The notes: generated from the sequence alone by a model not told the origin. Positions 1-6,388 are shown, counted from the stretch's first letter. The stretch: 7,828 bases of DNA from Anaerolineae bacterium (GCA_016929355.1 JAFGJA010000462.1:1-7828), one strand, 5' to 3'. A program made the numbers and translations.

Positions 1-308
1 CTAGCTACTTGCTGCCATTATAACACCGACCCGACGCGATCAACCTTAAAGTTTGCGGATTCCCCCCTTCAGCTATCTGGGAGGATTCTGTCAGGATCGC
101 GCGCGCCAAAACGGGTATCATCAAGATATCACTTAACTTCTTACCCCCAACTGAGGAAGTGTTGGTCGCGGCGCGCTAGGGCCGTGGCCTCAAGCTTTCA
201 CTTAGACCGGTATTTACTTGAGCTGCTTTACAGTCCTCCTTTCTCGTGCTAGGATTGATGTGCTGGTGAGAATTACGCTCAACGGCACGCCCTGATGGAG
301 GCACATAA
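1..308. other. Intergenic region at left edge, no gene recognised
   Basis: I see no convincing coding region, tRNA or rRNA segment here. The minus strand near the left edge has a promoter-like pair (listed separately). A hairpin sits at 260-288: arms GTGC and GCAC, a central GAG/CTC stem and a 7-nt loop, giving an 11-position stem with one mismatch and one wobble. It lies upstream of the secreted SH3-domain gene and would be in its 5' leader if transcription starts before it. No clear plus-strand promoter was found. Short open frames on the minus strand here have no protein-like composition. Confidence 0.5.
17..43 (-). promoter_or_regulatory. Possible sigma70-type promoter reading leftward out of the window
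   Basis: On the minus strand a perfect TATAAT (plus 17-22) lies 15 bp downstream of TTGATC (plus 38-43), which matches four of six TTGACA positions. The 15-bp spacer is shorter than the usual 16-18. The promoter would drive a gene starting left of position 1, which cannot be seen, so this is a motif-level call only. Confidence 0.35.
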
Positions 309-363
309 ATGTGTGTGCTGGCGCTAGCGGCAATGCTGTGGGGTACAGAGTGCTTTGAGGAGG
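297..363 (+). promoter_or_regulatory. Two Shine-Dalgarno sites ahead of alternative in-frame starts
   Basis: GGAGG at 297-301 lies 7 nt before ATG 309, and GAGGAGG at 357-363 lies 5 nt before ATG 369. Both ATGs are in the same frame with no stop between them. The second was chosen because it opens directly on a classical signal peptide (MKK then a hydrophobic run). The first adds 20 residues with two cysteines and an acidic patch in front of that signal, which would probably impair it. Confidence 0.6.
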
Positions 364-368
364 ATTGT

Positions 369-1250
369 ATGAAAAAGTATGGATTGTTGGTGGTGTTGAT
401 CCTTGTGATCACGCTGCTGCCTGTCGCGGTTTACGCGCAGGACGGAGAACCGGAACCGCTTGAACTCGCAGGCGGGTACACTATCCTGCTGCCCGATGGT
501 TGGGAGCAGGCCGAGGAAGATGGCGTTTACACCTTTACGCAAGATGATCGCTCGATCACGGTGACACTGCCGGAAGCGTTGGCGGCTGAACTTGAACTGA
601 CCGAGGACATGGACGCGGCGGATGTGTTGGTCGCCGTCTACGCGACACTGTTGGAGCAAGAACTCGACAAAGAAGCGGACGTCCAATCCCAATTGGCGGG
701 TGATCGCGTCTTCATGGCAACGCATGAATTTGAGTCGGAAGATGGGGCCGAACGCGGCATGTCCGTCGTGTTGGAACTCGGAGCCGGTCAGTTTGCCCTG
801 ATGGAATTCCGCTCACCGGCTGAGGCATTCGAGGAGGCGCTGCCGGATGCGTTGCAGACGATGCTGTCGTTGCAGGTTGCGGTTCCGGCGGATGCTGAAC
901 CGTGTTATGTTCGTGCGGCGAAGGATTACGTTGATCTGCGCGTTGGGCCGGGCTTGAATCGCGGCGCTTACACCAATATGGACACCGCTGAAGCTTACCT
1001 GGTGATGGGTAAGAAAACGCTCGATGATGGTACGCTGTGGTGGCGGTTGGATATTGCGGATACAGGCGGGGCCAACGAATTGTGGGTCGCCGATGCCGAT
1101 GTGACAACCGAAGGCGATTGCCAATATGTGCCTGATATGGACGCACCGCCTATCATTTCACCGAGCGGATCGTCAGGTGGCAGTTTGTTCTTTGATTGCT
1201 ACTACGATTTTGCGCGGGGTAAGATTATTTGTAGAATAACCATCAGATAA
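369..1250 (+). CDS. Secreted protein with C-terminal bacterial SH3 domain
   Basis: The 293-residue product begins with a Sec-type signal peptide: MKKYG, a hydrophobic core at about 5-20, and probable cleavage after VYA at 23, so it should act outside the membrane. There is no lipobox cysteine. Residues 33-170 form a domain starting 'GGYTILLPDGW' with alternating strands and acidic helices. This faintly recalls PsbP/DcrB-like folds, but I do not recognise the family. Residues about 178-250 look like a bacterial SH3 domain: 'VDLRVGPGLNRG' near 188-199 is the typical LRxGPG start, and a WWRL strand lies at 224-227. SH3b domains often bind cell-wall or other peptide ligands; the ligand here is unknown. 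Cys179 and Cys251 flank the domain and could form a disulfide. A Ser/Gly/Pro linker (about 259-272) leads to a short tail with Cys277 and Cys288. The gene appears monocistronic, with a strong terminator 23 bp after the stop. Start choice is explained in the entry at 297-363. Confidence 0.85.
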   Translation: MKKYGLLVVLILVITLLPVAVYAQDGEPEPLELAGGYTILLPDGWEQAEEDGVYTFTQDDRSITVTLPEALAAELELTEDMDAADVLVAVYATLLEQELDKEADVQSQLAGDRVFMATHEFESEDGAERGMSVVLELGAGQFALMEFRSPAEAFEEALPDALQTMLSLQVAVPADAEPCYVRAAKDYVDLRVGPGLNRGAYTNMDTAEAYLVMGKKTLDDGTLWWRLDIADTGGANELWVADADVTTEGDCQYVPDMDAPPIISPSGSSGGSLFFDCYYDFARGKIICRITIR

Positions 1251-1272
1251 GATCGTGTGATGGTATGGCGCT

Positions 1273-1320
1273 GCGCCTGCATGTGCTCCAGTGTAAGCGG
1301 ACACATGCAGGCGCTTGTAT
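1273..1320 (+). terminator. Hairpin terminator after the SH3-domain gene
   Basis: A perfect 13-bp inverted repeat (GCGCCTGCATGTG at 1273-1285, CACATGCAGGCGC at 1302-1314) surrounds a 16-nt loop in which TCC/GGA can pair further. It is followed by TTGTATTT, a moderately T-rich tail. Placement 23 bp past the stop fits an intrinsic terminator. Confidence 0.75.
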
Positions 1321-1381
1321 TTCCCCTTATCTGGGCAACCGATGTTCAGTCCGCTGGTGCGCTCACGGACGCTAACCCAGC

Positions 1382-1417
1382 CTGCCAGATGCGATCATAG
1401 AGCGGCAGACTTTTTTT
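1382..1417 (+). terminator. Weak second terminator-like stem with T-tract
   Basis: CTGCC (1382-1386) pairs with GGCAG (1404-1408), with a small inner ATG/CAT palindrome in the loop. A run of seven T follows at 1411-1417. The stem is only 5 bp, so this may be a back-up terminator or just AT-rich sequence upstream of the next promoter. Confidence 0.3.
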
Positions 1418-1431
1418 CTCCCTGTCCTTGC

Positions 1432-1459
1432 TTGCGGGCGCGGGCGGTTGGGGTATGAT
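1432..1459 (+). promoter_or_regulatory. Possible promoter of the cysteine desulfurase gene
   Basis: TATGAT at 1454-1459 matches five of six -10 positions. TTGCGG at 1432-1437 is a poor -35 at 16-bp spacing. Transcription would start near 1466, giving a leader of roughly 24 nt that still contains the AGGAG ribosome site at 1476-1480. No iron-sulfur-regulator site was recognised. Confidence 0.35.
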
Positions 1460-1489
1460 CGGCGCCGGGTTAATCAGGAGAATCGAATA

Positions 1490-2644
1490 ATGAATCCCAT
1501 TTATCTCGACTACAACGCCACCACCCCGATCAAGCGCGAAATCGCGGACGCGATGACTCCCTATCTCTATGAGCATTTCGGCAATCCGTCCAGCGCGCAC
1601 CCGTTCGGCGTGCAGACCAAAGCGGCAGTCAATGACGCGCGCGATCAGGTCGCGGCGCTGCTCGGTTGTTCGCCCGCCGAGATCGTCTTCACGGGCGGCG
1701 GCAGCGAAGCCAATAACACCGCGATCAAGGGTGTAGCGGATGTGTACGGGGATCGCGGCCAGCACATCATCACCAGCGCCATCGAACACCCCGCCGTGAG
1801 CGAACCGTGCGCTTATCTCGAACGGCGGCGCGGCTTTCGTATCACCGTGATTCCGGTGGATGAAACCGGGCGCGTCAATCCTGACGATGTGCGCGCCGCG
1901 ATCACGCCCGAAACGATCCTGATCTCGATCATGCACGCCAATAACGAGGTTGGCACAATTCAGCCCATCGCGGAGATCGCACAGATCGCGCACGAAGCCG
2001 GGGCGCTCATGCATGTTGATGCGGCGCAATCGGTGGGCAAAATTCCGGTCAAGGTCGATGATCTCGGCGCGGACTTTCTGACCCTAGCGGGCCATAAACT
2101 CTACGCACCCAAAGGGATCGGAGCGCTGTATGTGCGAACCGGGATCGCGTTCGAACCGTTGATTCACGGCGCGAGTCATGAAGCGGGGCGGCGCGCAGGC
2201 ACGGAAAACGTCTTGCAGATCGTCGGACTCGGTGTGGCGGCGGCACTGGGCGAGCGCGACATGGATCAAAACATGGCGTATCTCTGCGCCATGCGCGACC
2301 AGTTGTATCGCACGCTGCGGCAAGCGTTCGGCCCCTACCAGATGAAGCTCAACACCCCGTATGATCCCTGTGATCGCGCGCTGCCGAATACGTTAAGCGT
2401 GAGTTTTCGCGGTGTGGAGGCGAATACGCTGTTGGCGCAGATCGGGGATCGCGTGGCGGCTTCGGCGGGCGCAGCGTGTCACGCGGGCGAAGTCACGCTC
2501 TCCAAAGTGATCGCAGCGATGGGCGTCCACCTGGATTACGCAATGGGTACGGTGCGGCTCTCGGTGGGTACGCCGACCACGCCGGACGAGATTGATACGG
2601 CGGCGCAGGTGATCATTGCGGCGGTGCGCGGGATGCAGGCATAG
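1490..2644 (+). CDS. PLP-dependent cysteine desulfurase (NifS/IscS class, selenocysteine-lyase-like loop)
   Basis: This 384-residue class V aminotransferase-fold enzyme should remove sulfur from cysteine, giving alanine and an enzyme persulfide used for Fe-S clusters or thiolated cofactors. Seen in sequence: N-terminal YLDYNATTP (5-13); TGGGSEANN (68-76) at the cofactor phosphate; His100 in EHPAV, which stacks on PLP; NNEVG (151-155); Asp177 in HVDAAQ; Schiff-base Lys203 in AGHKLYAPKG; GRRAGTEN (233-240); and catalytic Cys330. The cysteine loop reads ASAGAACHAG (324-333) instead of the IscS-type SSGSACTS. An ACH loop is what I recall from selenocysteine lyases (SCLY), so selenocysteine may also be a substrate. 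Length is near that of IscS/NifS. ATG 1490 is preceded by AGGAG at 9 nt; an upstream TTG at 1448 lacks a good ribosome site. No scaffold (iscU/sufU) or regulator gene is adjacent, so the acceptor cannot be inferred. It converges on the AIM24 pair. Confidence 0.9.
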   Translation: MNPIYLDYNATTPIKREIADAMTPYLYEHFGNPSSAHPFGVQTKAAVNDARDQVAALLGCSPAEIVFTGGGSEANNTAIKGVADVYGDRGQHIITSAIEHPAVSEPCAYLERRRGFRITVIPVDETGRVNPDDVRAAITPETILISIMHANNEVGTIQPIAEIAQIAHEAGALMHVDAAQSVGKIPVKVDDLGADFLTLAGHKLYAPKGIGALYVRTGIAFEPLIHGASHEAGRRAGTENVLQIVGLGVAAALGERDMDQNMAYLCAMRDQLYRTLRQAFGPYQMKLNTPYDPCDRALPNTLSVSFRGVEANTLLAQIGDRVAASAGAACHAGEVTLSKVIAAMGVHLDYAMGTVRLSVGTPTTPDEIDTAAQVIIAAVRGMQA

Positions 2645-2658
2645 TTAAGATCATCTGA

Positions 2659-2691
2659 AGATCGCCATGTCGTTGCACAGCATGGCGATCT
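2659..2691. terminator. 11-bp perfect hairpin between convergent genes
   Basis: AGATCGCCATG (2659-2669) and CATGGCGATCT (2681-2691) form a perfect stem around an 11-nt loop, 14 bp after the desulfurase stop. Neither strand has a real T-tract after it, so it would be an atypical terminator. Its position between convergent genes suits a transcript end or 3' protection stem for either side. Confidence 0.5.
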
Positions 2692-2763
2692 AAACCATCC
2701 CATCCAACCGCGCCGCGAGATACGCGCCCACATCCGGCCCGGCTGGATTTACCGGCACAAGCG

Positions 2764-3441
2764 CTAACCGGCTGAAATATAGCGGCTCAATTTGCTGGCG
2801 AGATTGCTCAGGGGCATCGTCTGCAACCAGACCTTACCCGGCCCGGTCACGGTTGCCAGGAACAAGCCCTCACCGCCACCCAACCAGTTCATGACCCCTT
2901 TGATCATCTGAATGTCATAGTTGCAGGTCGGCTCGTACATGGCGATATGGCCCGGATCAACCTTGAGGCGCTGCCCGGCTTGCAGTTCGACCATTTGCAC
3001 TTCGCCCGCGATCTCGACAAAGGCCACGCCCGGCCCGGTCAATTTCTGCAAAATGAAGCCTTCACCGCCGAATAACCCCGCGCCGATCTTCTTGCGGAAG
3101 TGCATTTCAAGCTGCACCGATTCTTGCGCGCACATGAAGGCGTCTTTCTGGCAGATCATGCTGTGGCCTGCCGGGAGATTCAGGGGGATGATCTTGCCGG
3201 GGCTTTCCGGCGTAAAGGTGATCATGCCCTGCGGAACCTGCGAGGTATAGGTCGTCAGGAAGAAACTCTCGCCGGAAAACATGCGGCCCAACGCTTTACC
3301 AATGCCGCCTTTTGTGCCGGTTTGCATATCAATGCCATCGGTCATCCAGGCCATCCCGCCCGATTCGGTGTAGAGCGATTCGCCCTGCCCTAACTGAATT
3401 TCCAACGCCTGCATGACTGTGCCGTGAATCTTGTATTCCAT
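2764..3441 (-). CDS. AIM24 / TIGR00266-family protein, downstream paralog
   Basis: The 225-residue product has the glycine-rich AIM24 (COG2013) pattern: ESGGMAWM (26-33), TKGGIGKALGRMFSGESFF (43-61), PLNLPAGHSMICQKDAFM (86-103), GAGLFGGEGFILQKLTGPG (120-138), VDPGHIAMYEPT (161-172) and GGGEGLFLATVTGPGKVWLQ (188-207). The family has a double-stranded beta-helix-like fold. Its bacterial role is not established; the eukaryotic relative AIM24 is mitochondrial. There is no signal peptide or membrane segment, so it is probably cytoplasmic or peripherally membrane-associated. ATG 3441 is preceded by GGAGAG at about 8 nt, which directly follows the stop codon of the upstream paralog. The 13-bp gap implies one transcript and possibly coupled translation. 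It ends soon after the conserved LSNLASKL, about 20 residues shorter than its paralog. Confidence 0.88.
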   Translation of the reverse strand: MEYKIHGTVMQALEIQLGQGESLYTESGGMAWMTDGIDMQTGTKGGIGKALGRMFSGESFFLTTYTSQVPQGMITFTPESPGKIIPLNLPAGHSMICQKDAFMCAQESVQLEMHFRKKIGAGLFGGEGFILQKLTGPGVAFVEIAGEVQMVELQAGQRLKVDPGHIAMYEPTCNYDIQMIKGVMNWLGGGEGLFLATVTGPGKVWLQTMPLSNLASKLSRYISAG

Positions 3442-3454
3442 CCTGTACTCTCTC

Positions 3455-4192
3455 CTAACTAAACGTATCCAACACGTCAAACGCTGTTTTTACGAGGCCC
3501 TTTGAGCCGCTTTTCTGGGTCGCGCCCAGGCTTGGCCCCAATTTGCGCGCCAGGTTGCTGAGGGGCATCGTCTGCAACCAGACCTTACCCGGTCCGGTCA
3601 CGGTTGCCAGGAATAAGCCCTCACCGCCGCCGATCCAGTTCATGACACCCTTGATCATCTGAATATCATAATCACAGGTCGGCTCGTACATGGCAATATG
3701 TCCCGGATCAACCTTGAGACGTTGGCCCGGCGCGAGTTCCATCTGCATCACTTCGCCCACGATCTCGACAAAGGCGAGGCCCGGCCCGGTCAATTTCTGC
3801 AAGATGAACCCTTCGCCCCCAAACAGGCCCGCGCCCAATTTTTTGCGGAAATGCATCGCCAACTCGACGCTTTCCTGGGCGCACATAAAGGCATCTTTCT
3901 GGCAGATCATGCTGTGACCGGCTTTCAGGTTGAGGGGCAGAATCTTGCCCATCGCTTCGGGCGTAAAGGTGATCATGCCCTGCGGCGCGCGGCAGGTATA
4001 GGTGGTCATAAAGAAGCTCTCGCCGGAAAACATCCGCCCGACAGCCTTCCCTAAGCCTCCTTTACCGCTCGTCTTCATGTCAATCCCATCCGTCATCCAG
4101 GCCATGCCACCGGATTCGGTGTAAATTGCTTCATCCTGCCCTAGCTGGATTTCGAGGGATTGCATCACTGTCCCGTTGATTTTGTATTCCAC
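3455..4192 (-). CDS. AIM24 / TIGR00266-family protein, upstream paralog
   Basis: This 245-residue protein is the first gene of the tandem pair and shares about 186 of 218 aligned residues (around 85% by hand count) with its neighbour, including every glycine-rich block and the GGGEGLFLATVTGPGK segment. The differences cluster near residues 37-51, 67-69 and 148-155. It carries an extra C-terminal tail of about 25 residues (after LARKL) that is Lys/Ser/Gly-rich and ends in a short amphipathic stretch, FDVLDTFS. GTG 4192 was chosen because AGGAG lies 8 nt upstream and VEYKINGTV aligns with the MEYKIHGTV start of the paralog. An ATG at 4234 has no ribosome site. The close similarity points to a fairly recent tandem duplication or continued gene conversion. 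A minus-strand TACAAT at plus 4233-4238 could be the -10 of this two-gene operon, but I see no good -35. Confidence 0.87.
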   Translation of the reverse strand: MEYKINGTVMQSLEIQLGQDEAIYTESGGMAWMTDGIDMKTSGKGGLGKAVGRMFSGESFFMTTYTCRAPQGMITFTPEAMGKILPLNLKAGHSMICQKDAFMCAQESVELAMHFRKKLGAGLFGGEGFILQKLTGPGLAFVEIVGEVMQMELAPGQRLKVDPGHIAMYEPTCDYDIQMIKGVMNWIGGGEGLFLATVTGPGKVWLQTMPLSNLARKLGPSLGATQKSGSKGLVKTAFDVLDTFS

Positions 4193-4304
4193 GCGATACA
4201 CTCCTAAATTACTGCGTTGTTTGGCGAAGATCATTGTAACATGATTACGCGCTGCGCACCTACCGTACTCTTGGGGGGTGAAAGCCAGTCAGATTTGATA
4301 GCCA

Positions 4305-4337
4305 CTGTCAGATGGTTGTCAGCCTACTGTCAGCTAT
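4305..4337. promoter_or_regulatory. Three 11-bp phased CTGTCAG-like direct repeats (operator candidate)
   Basis: TGTCAG occurs at 4306-4311, 4317-4322 and 4328-4333, exactly one helical turn (11 bp) apart. The units read CTGTCAGATGG, TTGTCAGCCTA and CTGTCAGCTAT. A fourth, out-of-phase AGTCAG lies at 4287-4292. Direct CTGTCA repeats at 11-bp pitch are the hallmark of the enterobacterial Pho box bound by PhoB, an OmpR-family regulator. The array lies in the divergent region between the AIM24 operon and the bPH2 gene and could serve either. The binding protein is inferred, not shown. Confidence 0.5.
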
Positions 4338-4373
4338 TTTCTGAGCAGTGGGGGTACAGTTGATGGCAGCGTA

Positions 4374-4379
4374 TATAAT
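4374..4379 (+). promoter_or_regulatory. -10 box of the bPH2 gene promoter
   Basis: A perfect TATAAT lies 20 bp before the ATG, with no acceptable -35 at 16-18 bp. A promoter that lacks a -35 and has phased repeats 36 bp further upstream would fit activator dependence. Transcription would begin around 4386, just at the GAGAGAG ribosome site (4387-4393). Confidence 0.4.
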
Positions 4380-4399
4380 CAATTTTGAGAGAGCAATCA

Positions 4400-4978
4400 A
4401 TGCACTACTATCCTCACCGCCAATATCTCGTCAAACTTATGTTGAAGTGGTTTTTGCCACTCATTATATTCAACCTACCCATTGTGATCGGGTCCGGCGA
4501 CGGGGCGGTCAATGGGCTTTCGTTCCTGTGTTTCGTGGATGTGGTCATCTTGATCCTCATCTTTAGCAGCGCGCGCCTGTATTTCAACAGTTTACGCTAC
4601 GAAATCTATGACGATGAAATCATTGTGACCGCTGGCGTACTCACGAAATCGGTCAAACACGTTCCTTTCCGCACGATCACCAATTTAACCGTCACCCGTA
4701 GTTTGTTAGATCGCCTATTGGGGATCGGATCGTTACAGATTCAAACCGCCGGAGCCAGTGGCACTATCGCACCGGAAGAAAACCTCGTGGGATTAGAAAA
4801 TGTGGATGAACTCTACCAGCGTGTTGCGGGAGAATTACGGCGGTTCAGGGGCGGCATGTCGCCCGATCAAGCCAGCGACAACAGCCTGAGATTACCAACT
4901 GAGTATGATCATCAGGAGATATTGCTGGCGATTCTGGATGAACTGCGCGCGATCCATGACGATCTACGGCAATCGTGA
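4400..4978 (+). CDS. Membrane protein with bPH2 (bacterial pleckstrin-homology, YdbS-like) domain
   Basis: The 192-residue product starts with a short polar segment, then two hydrophobic helices at about 15-33 and 40-58 separated by a short loop (SGDGAVNG). This is followed by a cytoplasmic bPH2/DUF304 domain at about 62-120: LRYEIYDDEIIVTAGVL (65-81), VPFRTITNLTVTRSLLDRLLG (88-108) and the closing strand SLQIQTAG (111-118). The PFxxI and LLDRLLGIG signatures are typical of the family. The tail to 192 is charged and helical and may form an amphipathic or coiled segment (ILLAILDELRAIHDDL). The usual YdbS/YdbT pairing is absent: this is a single bPH2 gene with a minimal membrane anchor. The function of the family is poorly defined; a membrane-associated scaffolding or envelope-stress role is plausible. 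ATG 4400 has GAGAGAG at 6 nt; a TTG at 4385 has none. Confidence 0.85.
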   Translation: MHYYPHRQYLVKLMLKWFLPLIIFNLPIVIGSGDGAVNGLSFLCFVDVVILILIFSSARLYFNSLRYEIYDDEIIVTAGVLTKSVKHVPFRTITNLTVTRSLLDRLLGIGSLQIQTAGASGTIAPEENLVGLENVDELYQRVAGELRRFRGGMSPDQASDNSLRLPTEYDHQEILLAILDELRAIHDDLRQS

Positions 4979-5032
4979 TCAATCAGACGGAGTGGCTAAC
5001 AATTTTTACGCGATTCTAAGGCTCCAGACCCT

Positions 5033-5061
5033 AGTCAAGCGCGGCGTGCCTGAGTTACAAT
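5033..5061 (+). promoter_or_regulatory. Weak promoter candidate for dnaJ
   Basis: TACAAT (5056-5061, five of six -10 matches) lies 17 bp after AGTCAA (5033-5038), a poor -35. The inferred leader is about 30 nt and includes AAGGA at 5081-5085. No CIRCE inverted repeat (TTAGCACTC-N9-GAGTGCTAA) is present, so HrcA control is not indicated. Confidence 0.3.
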
Positions 5062-5097
5062 CGAAGCGGTGAAATCTTACAAGGACGGACTACCCAC

Positions 5098-6243
5098 ATG
5101 CCACGCGACTATTACGAGATTTTGGGCGTGCCGAAAAACGCCTCCAAAGACGACCTCAAAAAAGCGTTCCGCAAATTGGCGCGCACCTATCATCCTGACG
5201 TGAACAACGCGCCGGATGCGGAAGAAACGTTCAAAGAAATCAACGAGGCGTATCAGGTGTTGTCGGACGACAACCGCCGCGCCGCCTATGATCGCTTTGG
5301 TCATGCCGGGGTCAATGGGGGCGGTTTCCAAACCGGGGGATTCGGTGGTTTGGATGACATTCTTAACGATTTATTCGGTGGCGCATTCGGTGGCTTTTCA
5401 GGTTTCGGGGGCAGCACATCGCGCCGCCGTCGGGGACCAGCACCGGGCCGCGACCTGCGCTACGACATGACGATTGATTTTGAGCAGGCGGTGTTTGGCG
5501 CGGATATTGATATTGAGGTGAACCGCCGCGAAAAATGTGGGGTGTGTAAAGGCACAGGAGCCAAACCCGGCACGATCCTGCGCGTCTGCCCCGAGTGCGG
5601 CGGCGCGGGACAGGTCCGGCGCACACAGCAGGCATTCGGCTTTAATATGGTCAACGTAACCGACTGCCCGCGCTGTAAGGGTAAGGGTGAAGTCGTGGAA
5701 ACGCCCTGCGAGGAATGTCGCGGATCGGGCACAGTGAGCAAAACCCGCACGCTAACCGTTAAAGTGCCGCCGGGCGTCGATGATGGAATGCAGATTCGGC
5801 TGACGAGCGAAGGCGAACCCAGCGCCGAAGGGGGTCCGGCTGGCGATCTGTATGTGGTGCTGCACGTCACCCCGCACGAGTATTTCAAGCGCCGCAACAA
5901 CGACATTATCCTTGAAATTCCGGTCAACATTGCGCAAGCTACGCTGGGTGATGTGGTCATGGTCCCCACCGTTGACGGGGAAACGGAACTCTCGATTCCG
6001 TCCGGCACGCAGTCCGGCACGGTGATCAAGCTGCGCGATAAGGGCGTGCCCAAGCTGCGGCGCGATGGAACTACCGCCGGGCGCGGCGATCAACTCGTGA
6101 TCTTGACCGTGCAGATTCCGACCAAGCTCAACAAGGAGCAGCGCGATCTGTTCGAACAGTTGGGGCGCACGATGGGCAGCGAAGTTGTCCCACAAAAGGG
6201 ACGCGGTTTTTTTGATCGCGTGGCGGATTTCTTCGCGGGATGA
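5098..6243 (+). CDS. dnaJ: Chaperone protein DnaJ (Hsp40, type I)
   Basis: Complete 381-residue co-chaperone that stimulates DnaK ATPase activity and delivers unfolded clients in the cytoplasm. Domains in order: J domain 1-67 with the essential HPD at 32-34 (YHPDVN); Gly/Phe-rich linker about 71-107; zinc-finger region with all four CxxCxGxG repeats, CGVCKGTG (147-154), CPECGGAG (164-171), CPRCKGKG (190-197) and CEECRGSG (204-211); then the two beta-barrel client-binding domains (about 215-340), with PPGVDDGMQIRL and IPSGTQSGTVIKLRDKGVP. The C-terminus FFDRVADFFAG is an aromatic amphipathic tail. No key residue is missing. ATG 5098 has AAGGA about 12 nt upstream, a long spacing, but no other start fits the MPRDYYEILG family opening. 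grpE and dnaK are not adjacent, so this is either a separate dnaJ locus or one of several copies. A palindromic repeat follows at 6282. Confidence 0.97.
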   Translation: MPRDYYEILGVPKNASKDDLKKAFRKLARTYHPDVNNAPDAEETFKEINEAYQVLSDDNRRAAYDRFGHAGVNGGGFQTGGFGGLDDILNDLFGGAFGGFSGFGGSTSRRRRGPAPGRDLRYDMTIDFEQAVFGADIDIEVNRREKCGVCKGTGAKPGTILRVCPECGGAGQVRRTQQAFGFNMVNVTDCPRCKGKGEVVETPCEECRGSGTVSKTRTLTVKVPPGVDDGMQIRLTSEGEPSAEGGPAGDLYVVLHVTPHEYFKRRNNDIILEIPVNIAQATLGDVVMVPTVDGETELSIPSGTQSGTVIKLRDKGVPKLRRDGTTAGRGDQLVILTVQIPTKLNKEQRDLFEQLGRTMGSEVVPQKGRGFFDRVADFFAG

Positions 6244-6281
6244 TGGCCTCTTTCAGACACTGCTAGACATTGGGCGCATAG

Positions 6282-6331
6282 ACCCCCACTTAACCTCCCC
6301 CATGCATGGGAGAGGAATCAAAGGCGGGGGT
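6282..6331. repeat. Palindromic interspersed repeat / hairpin at the dnaJ 3' end
   Basis: Nested inverted repeats: outer ACCCCC (6282-6287) with GGGGGT (6326-6331); inner CCTC (6294-6297) with GAGG (6312-6315); and a perfect central palindrome CCCATGCATGGG (6299-6310). Composition and arrangement match the G-rich 'GGGAGAGG...GGGGG' extragenic repeats common in Chloroflexota and some other phyla, and resemble the copy at 7745-7785. It starts 38 bp after the dnaJ stop and is followed by TTCTGTTT, so it may also end the dnaJ transcript. Confidence 0.55.
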
Positions 6332-6388
6332 TCTGTTTGGAGCAGTTCTACTTGTGACACGCTTGATCGCCCCTCTCGTAATACGATC

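Noticed and set aside
712..1146. Long antisense frames under the SH3b gene, with similar ones under the desulfurase, dnaJ and prmA
   Set aside because: They are mirror frames of clearly coding sequence, rich in Arg/His/Pro, without family motifs or ribosome sites.
3690..4054. Plus-strand frames across the AIM24 genes
   Set aside because: Similar frames recur at the same place in both paralogs only because the genes are duplicates. The minus-strand products carry the family motifs.
4193..4234. Longer AIM24 start at ATG 4234
   Set aside because: It has no Shine-Dalgarno, adds 14 residues missing from the paralog, and overlaps the probable -10 box. GTG 4192 has AGGAG at 8 nt.
4305..4337. CRISPR-like array
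   Set aside because: The repeat unit is only 6-7 bp at 11-bp spacing, far too short for CRISPR repeats and spacers; it fits an operator.
4979..5097. CIRCE (HrcA) operator ahead of dnaJ
   Set aside because: I looked for the TTAGCACTC/GAGTGCTAA inverted repeat and found no match.
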